Part shown: positions 7,031 to 15,600 of the stretch, piece by piece | Layout of the letters: every line of letters begins with the position of its first letter | Numbering within the stretch: position 1 is the stretch's first letter | Assembly (NCBI GenBank): GCA_963835085.1 | Contig: CAWIED010000001.1 | Location: forward strand, 434,001-498,000 | Length of the DNA: 64,000 nucleotides | Source: JBDIAG01 sp963835085 | GTDB lineage: Bacteria; Actinomycetota; Actinomycetes; Actinomycetales; CAWJMD01 | Direction: 5' to 3' | Made by a program: the position numbers and the translations under genes | Notes under the pieces: generated by a model | Database searches by the model: none | What the model saw: only the letters and a program-made list of their open reading frames with translations | Told to the model about the DNA's origin: nothing

Positions 7031-7599
7031 GATCCGTCCATAGAGCGACCTGGCTGTTCGTCCTTGTCACGCTGCTCGCGTATGTCCTCGATCAGGCCTC
7101 TAAGGCGTGGGCGCTCCAGGCGCTCGGCGATGGGGTCCGCCGGCCGATCCTGGGTGATCTGCTCGGGTTGCGGCTCATCTTCAACTCCGGCGCGGCCTTC
7201 TCCGTGGGCTCGGGCAGCACCTGGTTGTTCACGATCGTGGCCGCCGTTGTGGTCGTGGTGGTGCTACGCATGGCTCCTCGGCTCACCAGCCTGGCCTGGG
7301 CGGCCACGATGGGCCTGCTGCTGGCGGGGGCGTTGGGTAACCTGACGGACCGGCTCGTCCGTCCGCCCGCTTTTCTGCGGGGGCACGTGGTGGACTTCAT
7401 CGACTACAACGGCTGGTTCATCGGCAACGTAGCCGACATCTGCATCGTGGTGGCCGCGATCGTCCTGCTCGGCCTCTCGCTGACCGGCCGCGGGCCCTCC
7501 GATCCGGTGCTCGGTTCGAGCGACAACCCGCCCTCCGCCTCGAACGACGCCCCGGCCGATTCGGTCGATCCGAAAGATGAGACGAGCCACCATGACTGA
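7027..7599 (+). CDS. lspA: Lipoprotein signal peptidase (signal peptidase II), apparent CTG start
   Basis: Membrane aspartyl peptidase that removes signal peptides from prolipoproteins after lipidation. From CTG 7027 the product is 190 residues with four hydrophobic segments and the family motifs NSGAAFS (about 53-59), GNLTDRL with catalytic Asp108, and GNVADICI with catalytic Asp137. The first membrane helix (WLFVLVTLLAYVLDQASK) lies upstream of the first TTG at 7168. No ATG, GTG or TTG occurs between the in-frame stop at 7012 and that TTG. The only fitting start is therefore a CTG that overlaps the TGA of the previous gene, with GGGAG a few bases upstream. The residues after 165 are a hydrophilic tail. 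rluD begins inside its last codons. Confidence 0.9.
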   Translation: MRSVHRATWLFVLVTLLAYVLDQASKAWALQALGDGVRRPILGDLLGLRLIFNSGAAFSVGSGSTWLFTIVAAVVVVVVLRMAPRLTSLAWAATMGLLLAGALGNLTDRLVRPPAFLRGHVVDFIDYNGWFIGNVADICIVVAAIVLLGLSLTGRGPSDPVLGSSDNPPSASNDAPADSVDPKDETSHHD

Positions 7600-8515
7600 C
7601 ACCCGCGTCCTGTTCATTCCCGATGGCCTTGAGGGCGAACGCGTCGATGCCGGGCTGGCCCGCCTGCTCGGCCTATCGCGTTCGGCGGTGGCGGCCATCG
7701 CCGCCGACGGCGGCATCACCCTGGACGGGCGGCCCTGCGCCAAGTCAGACCGGTTGCCGGCCGGCTCGACCGTGGAGATCGCCATGCCCGCGCCCATCGG
7801 CGTGGTCAGCGTGGAGCCGCAGCTGGTGCACGACCTGCGGGTCGTGTACGAGGACGATGACATCGTGGTGGTCGACAAGCCGGTCGGGGTCGCCGCCCAT
7901 GCGAGCCCGGGGTGGACGGGTCCCACGGTCACCGGCGGTCTGGCCGCGGCCGGCTATCGGATCGCCACGTCGGGGGCGCCCGAGCGGCAGGGCATCGTGC
8001 ATCGGCTCGACGTGGGCACCTCCGGGCTCATGGTGGTCGCCAAGAGTGAGCGCGCGTACTCGTTGCTCAAGCGGGCGTTCAAGGAGCGCACGGTCTCCAA
8101 GACCTATCACGCGGTCGTGCAGGGACTGCCCGATCCACTGGTGGGCACCATCGACGCGCCCATCGGACGTCATCCCGGCGCCGACTACAAGTTCGCCGTG
8201 CTGTCGGGCGGCAAGCCGTCGATCACTCATTACGAGGTGCTGGAGGCGTTCCGGTCGGCCTCCCTCGTGGAGGTGCACCTCGAGACGGGGCGAACCCATC
8301 AGATCCGGGTGCATTTCGCGGCGCTGCGCCATCCGTGTGCAGGAGACCTCACGTATGGCGCCGACCCCACGCTGGCCGCCCGCCTGGGCTTGAAGCGGCA
8401 ATGGCTACATGCGGTCGGGCTCGGCTTCACCCATCCCGGCACCGGCGAGTGGGTCGAGTTCAGCAGCAACTACCCCGCCGATCTGGCCGCGGCGCTGGAG
8501 CGGTTGGCTGGGTGA
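7592..8515 (+). CDS. rluD: RluA/RluD-family 23S rRNA pseudouridine synthase
   Basis: 307-residue cytoplasmic enzyme that isomerises uridine to pseudouridine in large-subunit rRNA. An N-terminal S4 RNA-binding domain spans about residues 15-75. The RluA catalytic domain contains the signature GIVHRLDVGTSGLMVVAKS with catalytic Asp140. The later TGRTHQIRVHFA block is also present. It overlaps the lspA stop region by 8 bp, and lspA-rluD is a widespread arrangement in actinobacteria. An in-frame ATG at 7577 is an alternative start; 7592 gives the usual N-terminal length, and neither has a strong ribosome-binding site. The site modified (1911/1915/1917 type) is inferred from family membership. Confidence 0.95.
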   Translation: MTDTRVLFIPDGLEGERVDAGLARLLGLSRSAVAAIAADGGITLDGRPCAKSDRLPAGSTVEIAMPAPIGVVSVEPQLVHDLRVVYEDDDIVVVDKPVGVAAHASPGWTGPTVTGGLAAAGYRIATSGAPERQGIVHRLDVGTSGLMVVAKSERAYSLLKRAFKERTVSKTYHAVVQGLPDPLVGTIDAPIGRHPGADYKFAVLSGGKPSITHYEVLEAFRSASLVEVHLETGRTHQIRVHFAALRHPCAGDLTYGADPTLAARLGLKRQWLHAVGLGFTHPGTGEWVEFSSNYPADLAAALERLAG

Positions 8516-9039
8516 GGCCTGCGGCAACCCCGCAAGTCCGCCGGAGGAAGAAAGAGAGTGCGGGCGGAAGGGTTTGGAGCTCCTTGGGAGCAAAGAGGTT
8601 GAAAACGGTGTCAGGTTTTTGAATCTCTGCCCCGACTTCAGGGTTTATTTCAGGCGAGATGGCCGCGTCGAGCGGTGGGCTGGGCATCTGGATGATCTAT
8701 TCCATGGGGTCGGGTGTCTGTGGTGTGTTGATCCGGGGTGGCAGGGCTGGCCCGCTCTTGGGGTCGTCGAGGTGTGACGTTGTTCGTGGGGATGTCACCA
8801 GGTTGGTGAGGGGTGGGTGGAGGACGTGACAGGTGGACGCGGGGTCGGGTCTGGGTGATGGGTGGCTCGCGGTCGGGTCGGATCTGGGGCATCGCCGCAG
8901 GCCTGCCGCCGGCCTGGGAGGCTTGGAGTGTGCCCGATGTGTCCTGGTGTGCGGGTGGGTGTCGGGTGGTCGGTCGCCGCTCCCAGCGCTGGGATGTCCG
9001 GGTCCGGCTCGCTTGGGTACAGCCGGCGGGGTGTGGGTT
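8516..9039. other. Repeat-bearing intergenic region after rluD, no gene seen
   Basis: No reading frame here has a credible start, codon bias or family motif. GATGATCTATTCCA at 8691-8704 recurs inverted at 9765-9778, bracketing 1,088 bp. From about 8782 to 9010 the sequence (GGGATGTCACCA, GACGTGACAGGTGGACGCG, GGTGGTCGGTCGC, GGGATGTCC) matches, in the same order, the reverse complement of about 40475-40310. The two loci are therefore copies of one dispersed non-coding element. Confidence 0.7.
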
Positions 9040-9731
9040 GGTGCCAGCCGCGTGAAGGGGTCCGCGTTTGGCACCATTGAGCGCGGCCACGGCCGGGATG
9101 GCTTGGTTGCCGGGTGCCAGTCGCGTCGAATACACCGCGTTTGGCAGTGTCGAGGGTGCCGATTAGGCCGGGGCGGGGTGTGGGTGGTGTCAACAGCGGG
9201 ACGAAAGCCGCGTCCGGCACCATCGAGCTTCGCCACACGCGGGATGGCTTGGCTGCCGGGTGCCAGACGCGTGGAATACGCCGCGTTTGGCAGTGTCGAG
9301 GGGGCCGGTCAGGCCGGGGCGGGGTGTGGGTGGTGCCAACCGCGGGACGAAAGCCGCGTCCGACACCATCGAGCACGACCACACGCGGGACGACCTGCCA
9401 GCCTGGTGTCAGACGCGTGGAATACACCGCCTTTGGCAGTGCCGAGAGGGCCGATCAGGCCGGGGCAGGGCTTGGGTGGTGCCAGCCGCGTGGAATACGC
9501 CGCGTTTGGCACTGTCGAGGGTGCCGATCAGGCCGGGGCGGGGTGTGGGTGGTGCCAACCGCGGGACGAAAGCCGCGTCCGGCACCATCGAGCACGGCCA
9601 CACGCGGGACGACCTGCCAGCCGGGTGCCAGCCGCGTGGAATATGCCGCGTTCGGCCGGAAGGAAGAGGCCAACCCGGCAGCGGCGGACTCTTCTGGTGC
9701 CAACCGCGTCGAGATGCACCGCGGTCGGCAC
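9040..9731. repeat. Array of ten 36-bp palindromes on a 73-bp period (family II)
   Basis: Each unit has the form GGTGCCA-CCGCG-n7/8-CGCG-TTGGCACC, starting at 9040, 9113, 9186, 9259, 9332, 9405, 9478, 9551, 9624 and 9696. Eight of the nine intervals are exactly 73 bp and one is 72. Two spacer types of about 37 bp largely alternate: one with CCACACGCGGGA, one with CCGATCAGGCCGGGGC. Because 73 is not divisible by three, the frame shifts at every unit, which argues against coding. A second array of the same palindrome is at 46656-46910. Confidence 0.93.
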
Positions 9732-9764
9732 CACGCAACGACCCTGTAGGCGGGGCGGGTCTCT

Positions 9765-9778
9765 TGGAATAGATCATC
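9765..9778. repeat. Inverted 14-bp copy closing the 8691-9778 segment
   Basis: TGGAATAGATCATC is the exact reverse complement of 8691-8704. A third near copy (13 of 14) is at 40094-40107, at the end of the related element near the diguanylate cyclase gene. No flanking target-site duplication was obvious. Confidence 0.75.
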
Positions 9779-9924
9779 TAGCCAATGTGGCTAGGCCCTG
9801 ATTTCGACTTCCAGCGGTGAATTCGTGTCGACTATGGACATCGACAGGGTGTACCCGCATAGGAGACGGTTGAGGTGTGGCGAAGGACGGCAAAATGGCC
9901 GGGTCGCCACCCACACAACGACGA

Positions 9925-9953
9925 AGGGCGCGGCCTTGCGGCCACGCCCTTTT
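9925..9953 (+). terminator. Intrinsic terminator with no recognised gene upstream
   Basis: AGGGCGCGGCC (9925-9935) pairs with GGCCACGCCCT (9940-9950) with one mismatch and is followed by a TTTT run. It points along the + strand, whereas the nearest gene (peroxiredoxin) is on the minus strand and converges on it. AGGAGA followed by a GTG lies at about 9861-9878, but the frame runs through the terminator. A short + strand transcript or small RNA ending here is possible. Confidence 0.6.
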
Positions 9954-9993
9954 GCCTGCCTACCACCCAATGGGGGGCCGACGGTGTTGCGTT

Positions 9994-10647
9994 TCAGCTA
10001 GGCAGCTTCGTGGTGCGCAGGTACGGCTTGTGCGTGGTGAAACCGGGGTACTTCTGAGCAGCAACATCGTCGCTCACGGCGGTGGGGATGATGACGTCGT
10101 CGCCCGGCCGCCAGTTGACCGGGGTGGCCACGGCCTCGCGAGCGGTGAGCTGGATGGAGTCGAGCGCGCGCAGGATCTCGTCGAAGTTGCGGCCCGTCGA
10201 CATCGGGTAGGTCATCGTCAGCTTGACCTTCTTGTCGGGCCCGATGATGAAGACCGTGCGGACGGTGGCGTTGGTGGCCGGGGTGCGGCCCTCGCCCGGC
10301 TCCTCCGCTGCGGGCAGCATGTCGTAGAGCTTCGCGACGTTGAGGTCCTGGTCGCCGATCATCGGGTAGGTGACCGCAGCGCCCTGCGTCTCCTCGATGT
10401 CGGCCGCCCACTTCGCGTGGTTGTCGACGGGGTCGACCGACAGGCCGATCAGCTTGGTGTTGCGCTTGCTGAACTCCGGCTCGAGCTTGGCCATGTAGCC
10501 GAGCTCGGTGGTGCAGACGGGGGTGAAGTCTTTGGGGTGGGAGAACAGGATTGCGTACGACTCGCCGATCCAGTCGTGGAAATCGATGTCGCCCTGGGTG
10601 GTCTGGGCGTGGAAGTCGGGTGCGGTGTCGTTGATGCGCACGGACAT
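9994..10647 (-). CDS. 1-Cys peroxiredoxin (Prx6 type)
   Basis: 217-residue cytoplasmic thiol peroxidase that reduces hydrogen peroxide and organic hydroperoxides. The peroxidatic Cys45 lies in the motif FTPVCTTELG, preceded by SHPKD as in the Prx6 subfamily. The long C-terminal half with RTVFIIGPDKKVKL and the VNWRPGDDVIIP block is the dimerisation region of Prx6-type 1-Cys enzymes. No second resolving cysteine is present, so an external reductant is expected. The ATG is preceded by GGAGG at a 7-nt distance. It is monocistronic. The 387 bp to the divergent permease gene contain no other gene and no peroxide-regulator site I can identify. Confidence 0.95.
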   Translation of the reverse strand: MSVRINDTAPDFHAQTTQGDIDFHDWIGESYAILFSHPKDFTPVCTTELGYMAKLEPEFSKRNTKLIGLSVDPVDNHAKWAADIEETQGAAVTYPMIGDQDLNVAKLYDMLPAAEEPGEGRTPATNATVRTVFIIGPDKKVKLTMTYPMSTGRNFDEILRALDSIQLTAREAVATPVNWRPGDDVIIPTAVSDDVAAQKYPGFTTHKPYLRTTKLPS

Positions 10648-11034
10648 GGCTGTTCCTCCGTCGATGCTCAGGTGCTGACCGGCTCAGTGCGCCCTGCTGG
10701 CGGCCGCCGGTCGGAAGTGCTATCGGATTCGTTCTCGATTGTGCCCCACGTGTCCAGCTGGAAAGACGCCGCGTCCACATGTTGAGATGTGAACAGCCTC
10801 ACAGCCGCCCGGCAGATCAGGGCCTCCGGGATCGAGGCCACCATCAAGGCGCGTAAAGACCCGTTTGCCGGGTTCAGGCGCTGGTGCCCCAAGCCCAACG
10901 CATCAGATGCCATAACAACCGGTTCGTCACACGAGGCCGGACCCAAGAAGCCTCGTGACTCCGAAGCCGCAAGCGATGGGGGGCACCAGCCACCTAGGGT
11001 GTGAGCCGAGCTCTCGCGAAACGGAGTACGGCCA
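10648..11034. other. Divergent intergenic region between peroxiredoxin and permease genes
   Basis: No gene is supported here. The segment must hold promoters for both flanking genes. A short dyad TGTTGAGATGTGAACA (10790-10805) could be an operator but is not of a type I can name. The reading frame that crosses it ends without a start or ribosome-binding site. Confidence 0.5.
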
Positions 11035-12435
11035 ATGGCGTTGTGGAAGGTGCACGGCGATGGAAGCCTGCGTCCAGGGGCGGTGGTAGCCCCCGACGAA
11101 CGGCTCTCCTGGGGTAGGACGACGGGCCTGGGCGCCCAGCACGTGGTGGCGATGTTCGGCGCCACCTTCGTGTTCCCGCTGCTCATGGGCCTCAATCCCC
11201 AACTGGCCGTGATGATGTCGGGTGTTGCGACGCTCATCTTCCTGGCCATCGTGCGCGGCCGGGTGCCGAGCTATCTGGGCTCGTCGGCGTCGTTTGTGGG
11301 AGTCGCCACCGCCATCTACGCGGCCGGCGGCAACCCTGCCGACGTCACCGGCGCGATGCTCTGGGTGGGGGTGGCTCTGGCCCTGGTGGGTGTGGTCATC
11401 CAGGTGATGGGACCGCAGGTGATCCATCGGGTGCTGCCGCCGGTGGTAACCGGCGGGGTCGTGATGCTCATCGGCTTCAACCTGGCTCCGGTGGTGGCCG
11501 GCACCTACTGGCCGCAAGACCAGTGGATCGCGCTCATCGTCATGCTGGTCGTGGTGGTGCTCAGCGTTGCCGTGCGCGGGTTCCTCGGGCGGATCGCGAT
11601 CTTCCTGGCGCTCGTCATCGGCTACGTCCTGAGCTGGCTGGCCGATCTCGTCTTCGGCAAGATCACCTCGTACAGCCCGGCGGCGGGGGAGGTCACCGCC
11701 CACCTGCGGGTCGACTGGAGCGCCGTGTCGAGCTCCCCGTGGATCGGGCTGCCACCGGTCACCGACCTGGCGCACTGGAAGTTGCACTCCGCCAGCAACG
11801 TCGTGGGGTTGCACCTTCCCGCGTTTGAGCCCAGCTTCATCCTCATCGCGCTGCCCGTGGTGATCGCGCTTATCGCGGAGAACACCGGTCACGTCAAGGC
11901 CGTCGCGGAGATGACCGGTGCCGATCTCGACCACGAGATGGGCCGGGCCATCATGGCCGACGGCATCGGCTCCGTGCTCGCGACCGCCGTGGGCGCAGGC
12001 CCCACCACCACCTACGCCGAGAACATCGGCGTCATGGCGGCCACCAGGGTCTACTCCACTGCCGCCTATGTGGTGGCGGCACTTGTGGCCGTGCTCTTCG
12101 GCTTCTCGCCCAAGTTCGGCGCGGTGATCTCGGCCACCCCCGGCGGAGTGCTCGGGGGGATCACGGTGGTGCTCTACGGCATGATCGGCCTGCTCGGCGC
12201 CAAGATCTGGAAGGAGAACGGGGTCGACTTCGCCAACCCGGTGAACCTCGTGCCGGTGGCCGCCGGAGTGATCATCGGCATCGGCAACGTCTCGCTCATG
12301 GTGACCCACGACTTCGTGCTGTCGGGCATTGCCCTGGGCACCATCGTGACGATCGGTGTCTACCACCTGGCCCATTGGCTGGCTCCGCGCGAGCTGCGTG
12401 AGGCGCCCCGGCCAGGCAGATCGAAAGCGAGCTGA
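11035..12435 (+). CDS. NCS2-family uracil/xanthine permease
   Basis: 466-residue polytopic inner-membrane transporter of the nucleobase:cation symporter-2 (NAT/UraA) family, importing uracil or related nucleobases by proton symport. About 12-14 hydrophobic segments are visible. The N-terminal QHVVAMFGATFVFPLL block is the UraA-type signature. The GSSASFVGVA half-helix, the FEPSFILIALPVVIALIAENTGH block and the AGPTTTYAENIGVMA region (substrate-binding half-helix of UraA) are all present. The ATG is preceded by GGAG. No pyrimidine catabolic or pyr gene is adjacent, so substrate choice between uracil, thymine and xanthine is unresolved; the sequence looks closer to UraA/RutG than to xanthine permeases. 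Confidence 0.92.
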   Translation: MALWKVHGDGSLRPGAVVAPDERLSWGRTTGLGAQHVVAMFGATFVFPLLMGLNPQLAVMMSGVATLIFLAIVRGRVPSYLGSSASFVGVATAIYAAGGNPADVTGAMLWVGVALALVGVVIQVMGPQVIHRVLPPVVTGGVVMLIGFNLAPVVAGTYWPQDQWIALIVMLVVVVLSVAVRGFLGRIAIFLALVIGYVLSWLADLVFGKITSYSPAAGEVTAHLRVDWSAVSSSPWIGLPPVTDLAHWKLHSASNVVGLHLPAFEPSFILIALPVVIALIAENTGHVKAVAEMTGADLDHEMGRAIMADGIGSVLATAVGAGPTTTYAENIGVMAATRVYSTAAYVVAALVAVLFGFSPKFGAVISATPGGVLGGITVVLYGMIGLLGAKIWKENGVDFANPVNLVPVAAGVIIGIGNVSLMVTHDFVLSGIALGTIVTIGVYHLAHWLAPRELREAPRPGRSKAS

Positions 12436-12511
12436 CAGCGCCCGGCGTGACAGACCGCGGCCAGATCGAGCTGTCAGCGGCGCGGTTCGGACGCGGCGGA
12501 GGTGACTCGAA

Positions 12512-12534
12512 TTGTCAGTGGGGGCGCCTAGACT
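12512..12534 (+). promoter_or_regulatory. PafBC-type (RecA-NDp) DNA-damage promoter of dnaE
   Basis: TTGTCAGTG (12512-12520), an 8-nt spacer, then TAGACT (12529-12534) fits exactly the actinobacterial RecA-NDp consensus TTGTCRGTG-N8-TANNNT. In mycobacteria this class is activated by PafBC independently of LexA. It lies 131 nt before the dnaE start, and no LexA box was seen. Confidence 0.82.
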
Positions 12535-12664
12535 CAGGGACTGCACGACCACCTGAGCGTCCGCCCTCGAGATCGGTGATGGCGGCCCGCGACGGCCTTC
12601 CCCGGTCGGCTGATGTCCTGTGCCCGTCTGGTGAGGAGGGCCCGTCTGTGAGGAGGCCGAATCC

Positions 12665-15600
12665 ATGGCTGACCCGACTCCGTTGTCGGAGAGCTTCGTC
12701 CACCTGCACGTCCACACCGAGTACTCCATGCTCGACGGGGCGGCCCGCATCGGCGACCTGTTCGCCGAGGCCCAGCGGATGGGCATGCCAGCGGTGGCCA
12801 CCACCGACCACGGCTACGTGTTCGGTGCCTACGAGTTCTGGAAGACTGCGCAGAAATTCGGCGTCAAGCCCATCATCGGGGTCGAGGCCTACGTCACTCC
12901 CGGCACCCACCGCACCGACAAGACCCGGGTGACCTTCGGTGACGGCGGCCGCGACGACGTCTCTGCCCGCGGCACGTACACCCACATGACCCTGCTGGCC
13001 CAAGACAACGCGGGCATGCACAACCTGTTCCGGATGAGCTCGATCGCCAGCCTCGACGCGGCCTTCGGCAAGTACCCCCGGCTCGACCGCGAGCTGCTCA
13101 ACACCTACGGCAAGGGCATCATCGCCACCACGGGCTGCCCTTCGGGAGAGATCCAGACGAGGTTACGGCTGGGCCAGTACAAGCAGGCCCTGGCTGCGGC
13201 GGCCGAGTTCCGCGACATCTTCGGCGCCGAGAACTACTACTGCGAGCTCATGGATCACGGCCTCGACATCGAGCGCAAGGTGCAGGCAGATCTGCTCCGG
13301 GTGGCCAAAGACCTGAACCTGCCCCTGCTGGCCACTAACGACCTGCACTACACCCGGGCCGAAGACGCCAAAGCGCACGAGGCGCTGCTGTGTGTGCAGT
13401 CCGGGTCCACCCTCGCCGATCCCGATCGTTTCAAATTCGACGCCGACGACTTCTACCTCAAGAGTCCCGACGAAATGCGCCGGCTGTGGCGTGAGCTGCC
13501 CGAGGCCTGCGACAACACGCTCGCCATCGCCGAACGCTGTGAGGTCTCCTTCGCCGAGGGCGAGGGCCGGTTCATGCCGCGCTTCCCGGTGCCCGAGGGC
13601 GAGTCGGAGACCTCGTGGTTCGTCAAGGAGGTCGAGCGGGGCCTGCGGATGCGCTACCCCGCCGGCATTCCCGACTATGCCCGCAAGCAGGCCGAATACG
13701 AGACCGACGTCATCGCTGGCAAGGGTTACTGCGGGTACTTCCTCGTGGTGGCCGATTTCATCACGTGGGCCAAAGACAACGGCATCCGGGTCGGACCGGG
13801 CCGCGGTTCGGGCGCCGGGTCGATGTGTGCCTACGCCATGCGCATCACCGACCTCGACCCGGTTCCGCACGGCCTGATCTTCGAACGGTTCCTCAACCCG
13901 GAGCGTCCGTCGATGCCCGACTTCGACGTCGACTTCGACGACCGGCGCCGCGGCGAGGTGATCCACTACGTCACCGACAAGTACGGCGCCGACCGGGTGG
14001 CGCAGATCGTCACCTACGGCACGATCAAGGCCAAGCAGGCGGTCAAGGACGCCTCGCGCGTGCTCGGTTTTCCGTTCAGCATGGGCGAGCGCATCACCAA
14101 GGCCATGCCGCCGGCCGTCATGGGCAAGGACATCCCGCTGTCGGGCATCTTCGACCGCGAGCACAAGCGTTATGCCGAGGCTGGCGAAGTGCGTCAACTC
14201 GTCCAAGACGATCCCGAGGTGGCCACCGTCTTCGAGACCGCCAAGGGCCTGGAGGGCCTCAAGCGGCAATGGGGGGTGCACGCGGCCGGGGTCATCATGT
14301 CGAGCGAGCCGCTGCTCGACGTCATCCCGATCATGCGCCGCGCGCAAGACGGGCAGGTCATCACGCAGTTCGACTATCCGAGCTGCGAGGCCCTCGGCCT
14401 GGTCAAGATGGACTTCCTGGGCCTGCGCAACCTCACCATCCTCGACGACGCCATCGCCAACATTCGCAGCAACCGCAACATCGAGATCGATCTCGACGCG
14501 CTGAGCAAAGACACCACCGACCAGGCCGCCTACGACCTGTTGAGCCGCGGTGACACGCTGGGCGTCTTCCAGCTCGACGGCGGCGGCATGCGCACTCTGC
14601 TGCGGCAGATGCAGCCCGACAACTTCGAAGACATCTCGGCCGCCCTCGCCCTGTACCGGCCGGGCCCGATGGGTGCCGATTCGCACACCAATTACGCCTA
14701 CCGCAAGACCGGACGCCAGCCGGTCGAGCCCATCCATCCCGAGCTGGCCGAGCCGCTCGCCGAGATCCTCAACACCACCTACGGCCTGATCGTCTACCAG
14801 GAGCAGGTGCAGCAGATCGCGCAGAAGGTAGCCGGGTACTCCCTCGGCAAGGCCGACCTGCTGCGCCGGGCAATGGGTAAGAAGAAGAAGGAGGTGCTCG
14901 ACGCCGAGTTCGTGCCCTTCTCCGAAGGCATGAAAGAACGTGGGTACTCGGCAGCGGCGATCCAGAAGCTGTGGGACATTCTCGTCCCCTTCTCCGACTA
15001 CGCCTTCAACAAGGCGCACACCGCGGCCTATGGGCTCGTCTCCTATTGGACGGCCTATCTCAAGGCGAACTACCCGGCCGAGTACATGGCAGCCCTGCTC
15101 ACCAGCGTCGGCGACGACAAAGACAAGTCGGCGCTCTATCTGGGCGAGTGCCGGCGCATGGGCATCACCGTGCTGCCGCCCGACGTCAACTCCTCGATCG
15201 GCATGTTCGCCGCCGTCGGCGACGACATCCGGTTCGGGTTGGCCGCCATCCGCAACGTGGGCGCCAATGTGGTGGCGGCCATCGTCGACGCCCGGCAGAA
15301 GAAGGGCGACTTCACCTCGTTCGAAGACTTCCTGCGCAAGGTGCCCGCTGTCGTCTGCAACAAGCGAACCATCGAATCCCTCATCAAGGCAGGTGCTTTC
15401 GACTCGCTCAGGCATTCGCGCCGGGGTCTGGCCGCCATCCATGAGGTGTACGTCGACTCGATCGTCGAAGACAAGCGCCAGGAGGCGATCGGACAGGACT
15501 CGCTCTTCGGTGGCTTTGGCGACGACTCAGGAGGCATACCCCTGTCGACGTTGCCGCCGATTCCCGACTACGAGTGGGACAAGCGCGAGAAACTGGCCAG

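Noticed and set aside
9040..9731. CRISPR array (36-bp repeats, about 37-bp spacers)
   Set aside because: The spacers fall into two recurring types instead of being unique, the repeats are themselves full palindromes with many substitutions, and no cas gene is in the window.
8833..9801. 322-residue frame through the palindrome array
   Set aside because: The array period of 73 bp shifts the reading frame at every unit, so no repeated peptide is encoded consistently.
13163..15442. 759-residue open frame antisense to dnaE
   Set aside because: Same reason: the third-position G/C bias of dnaE keeps the complementary frame open.
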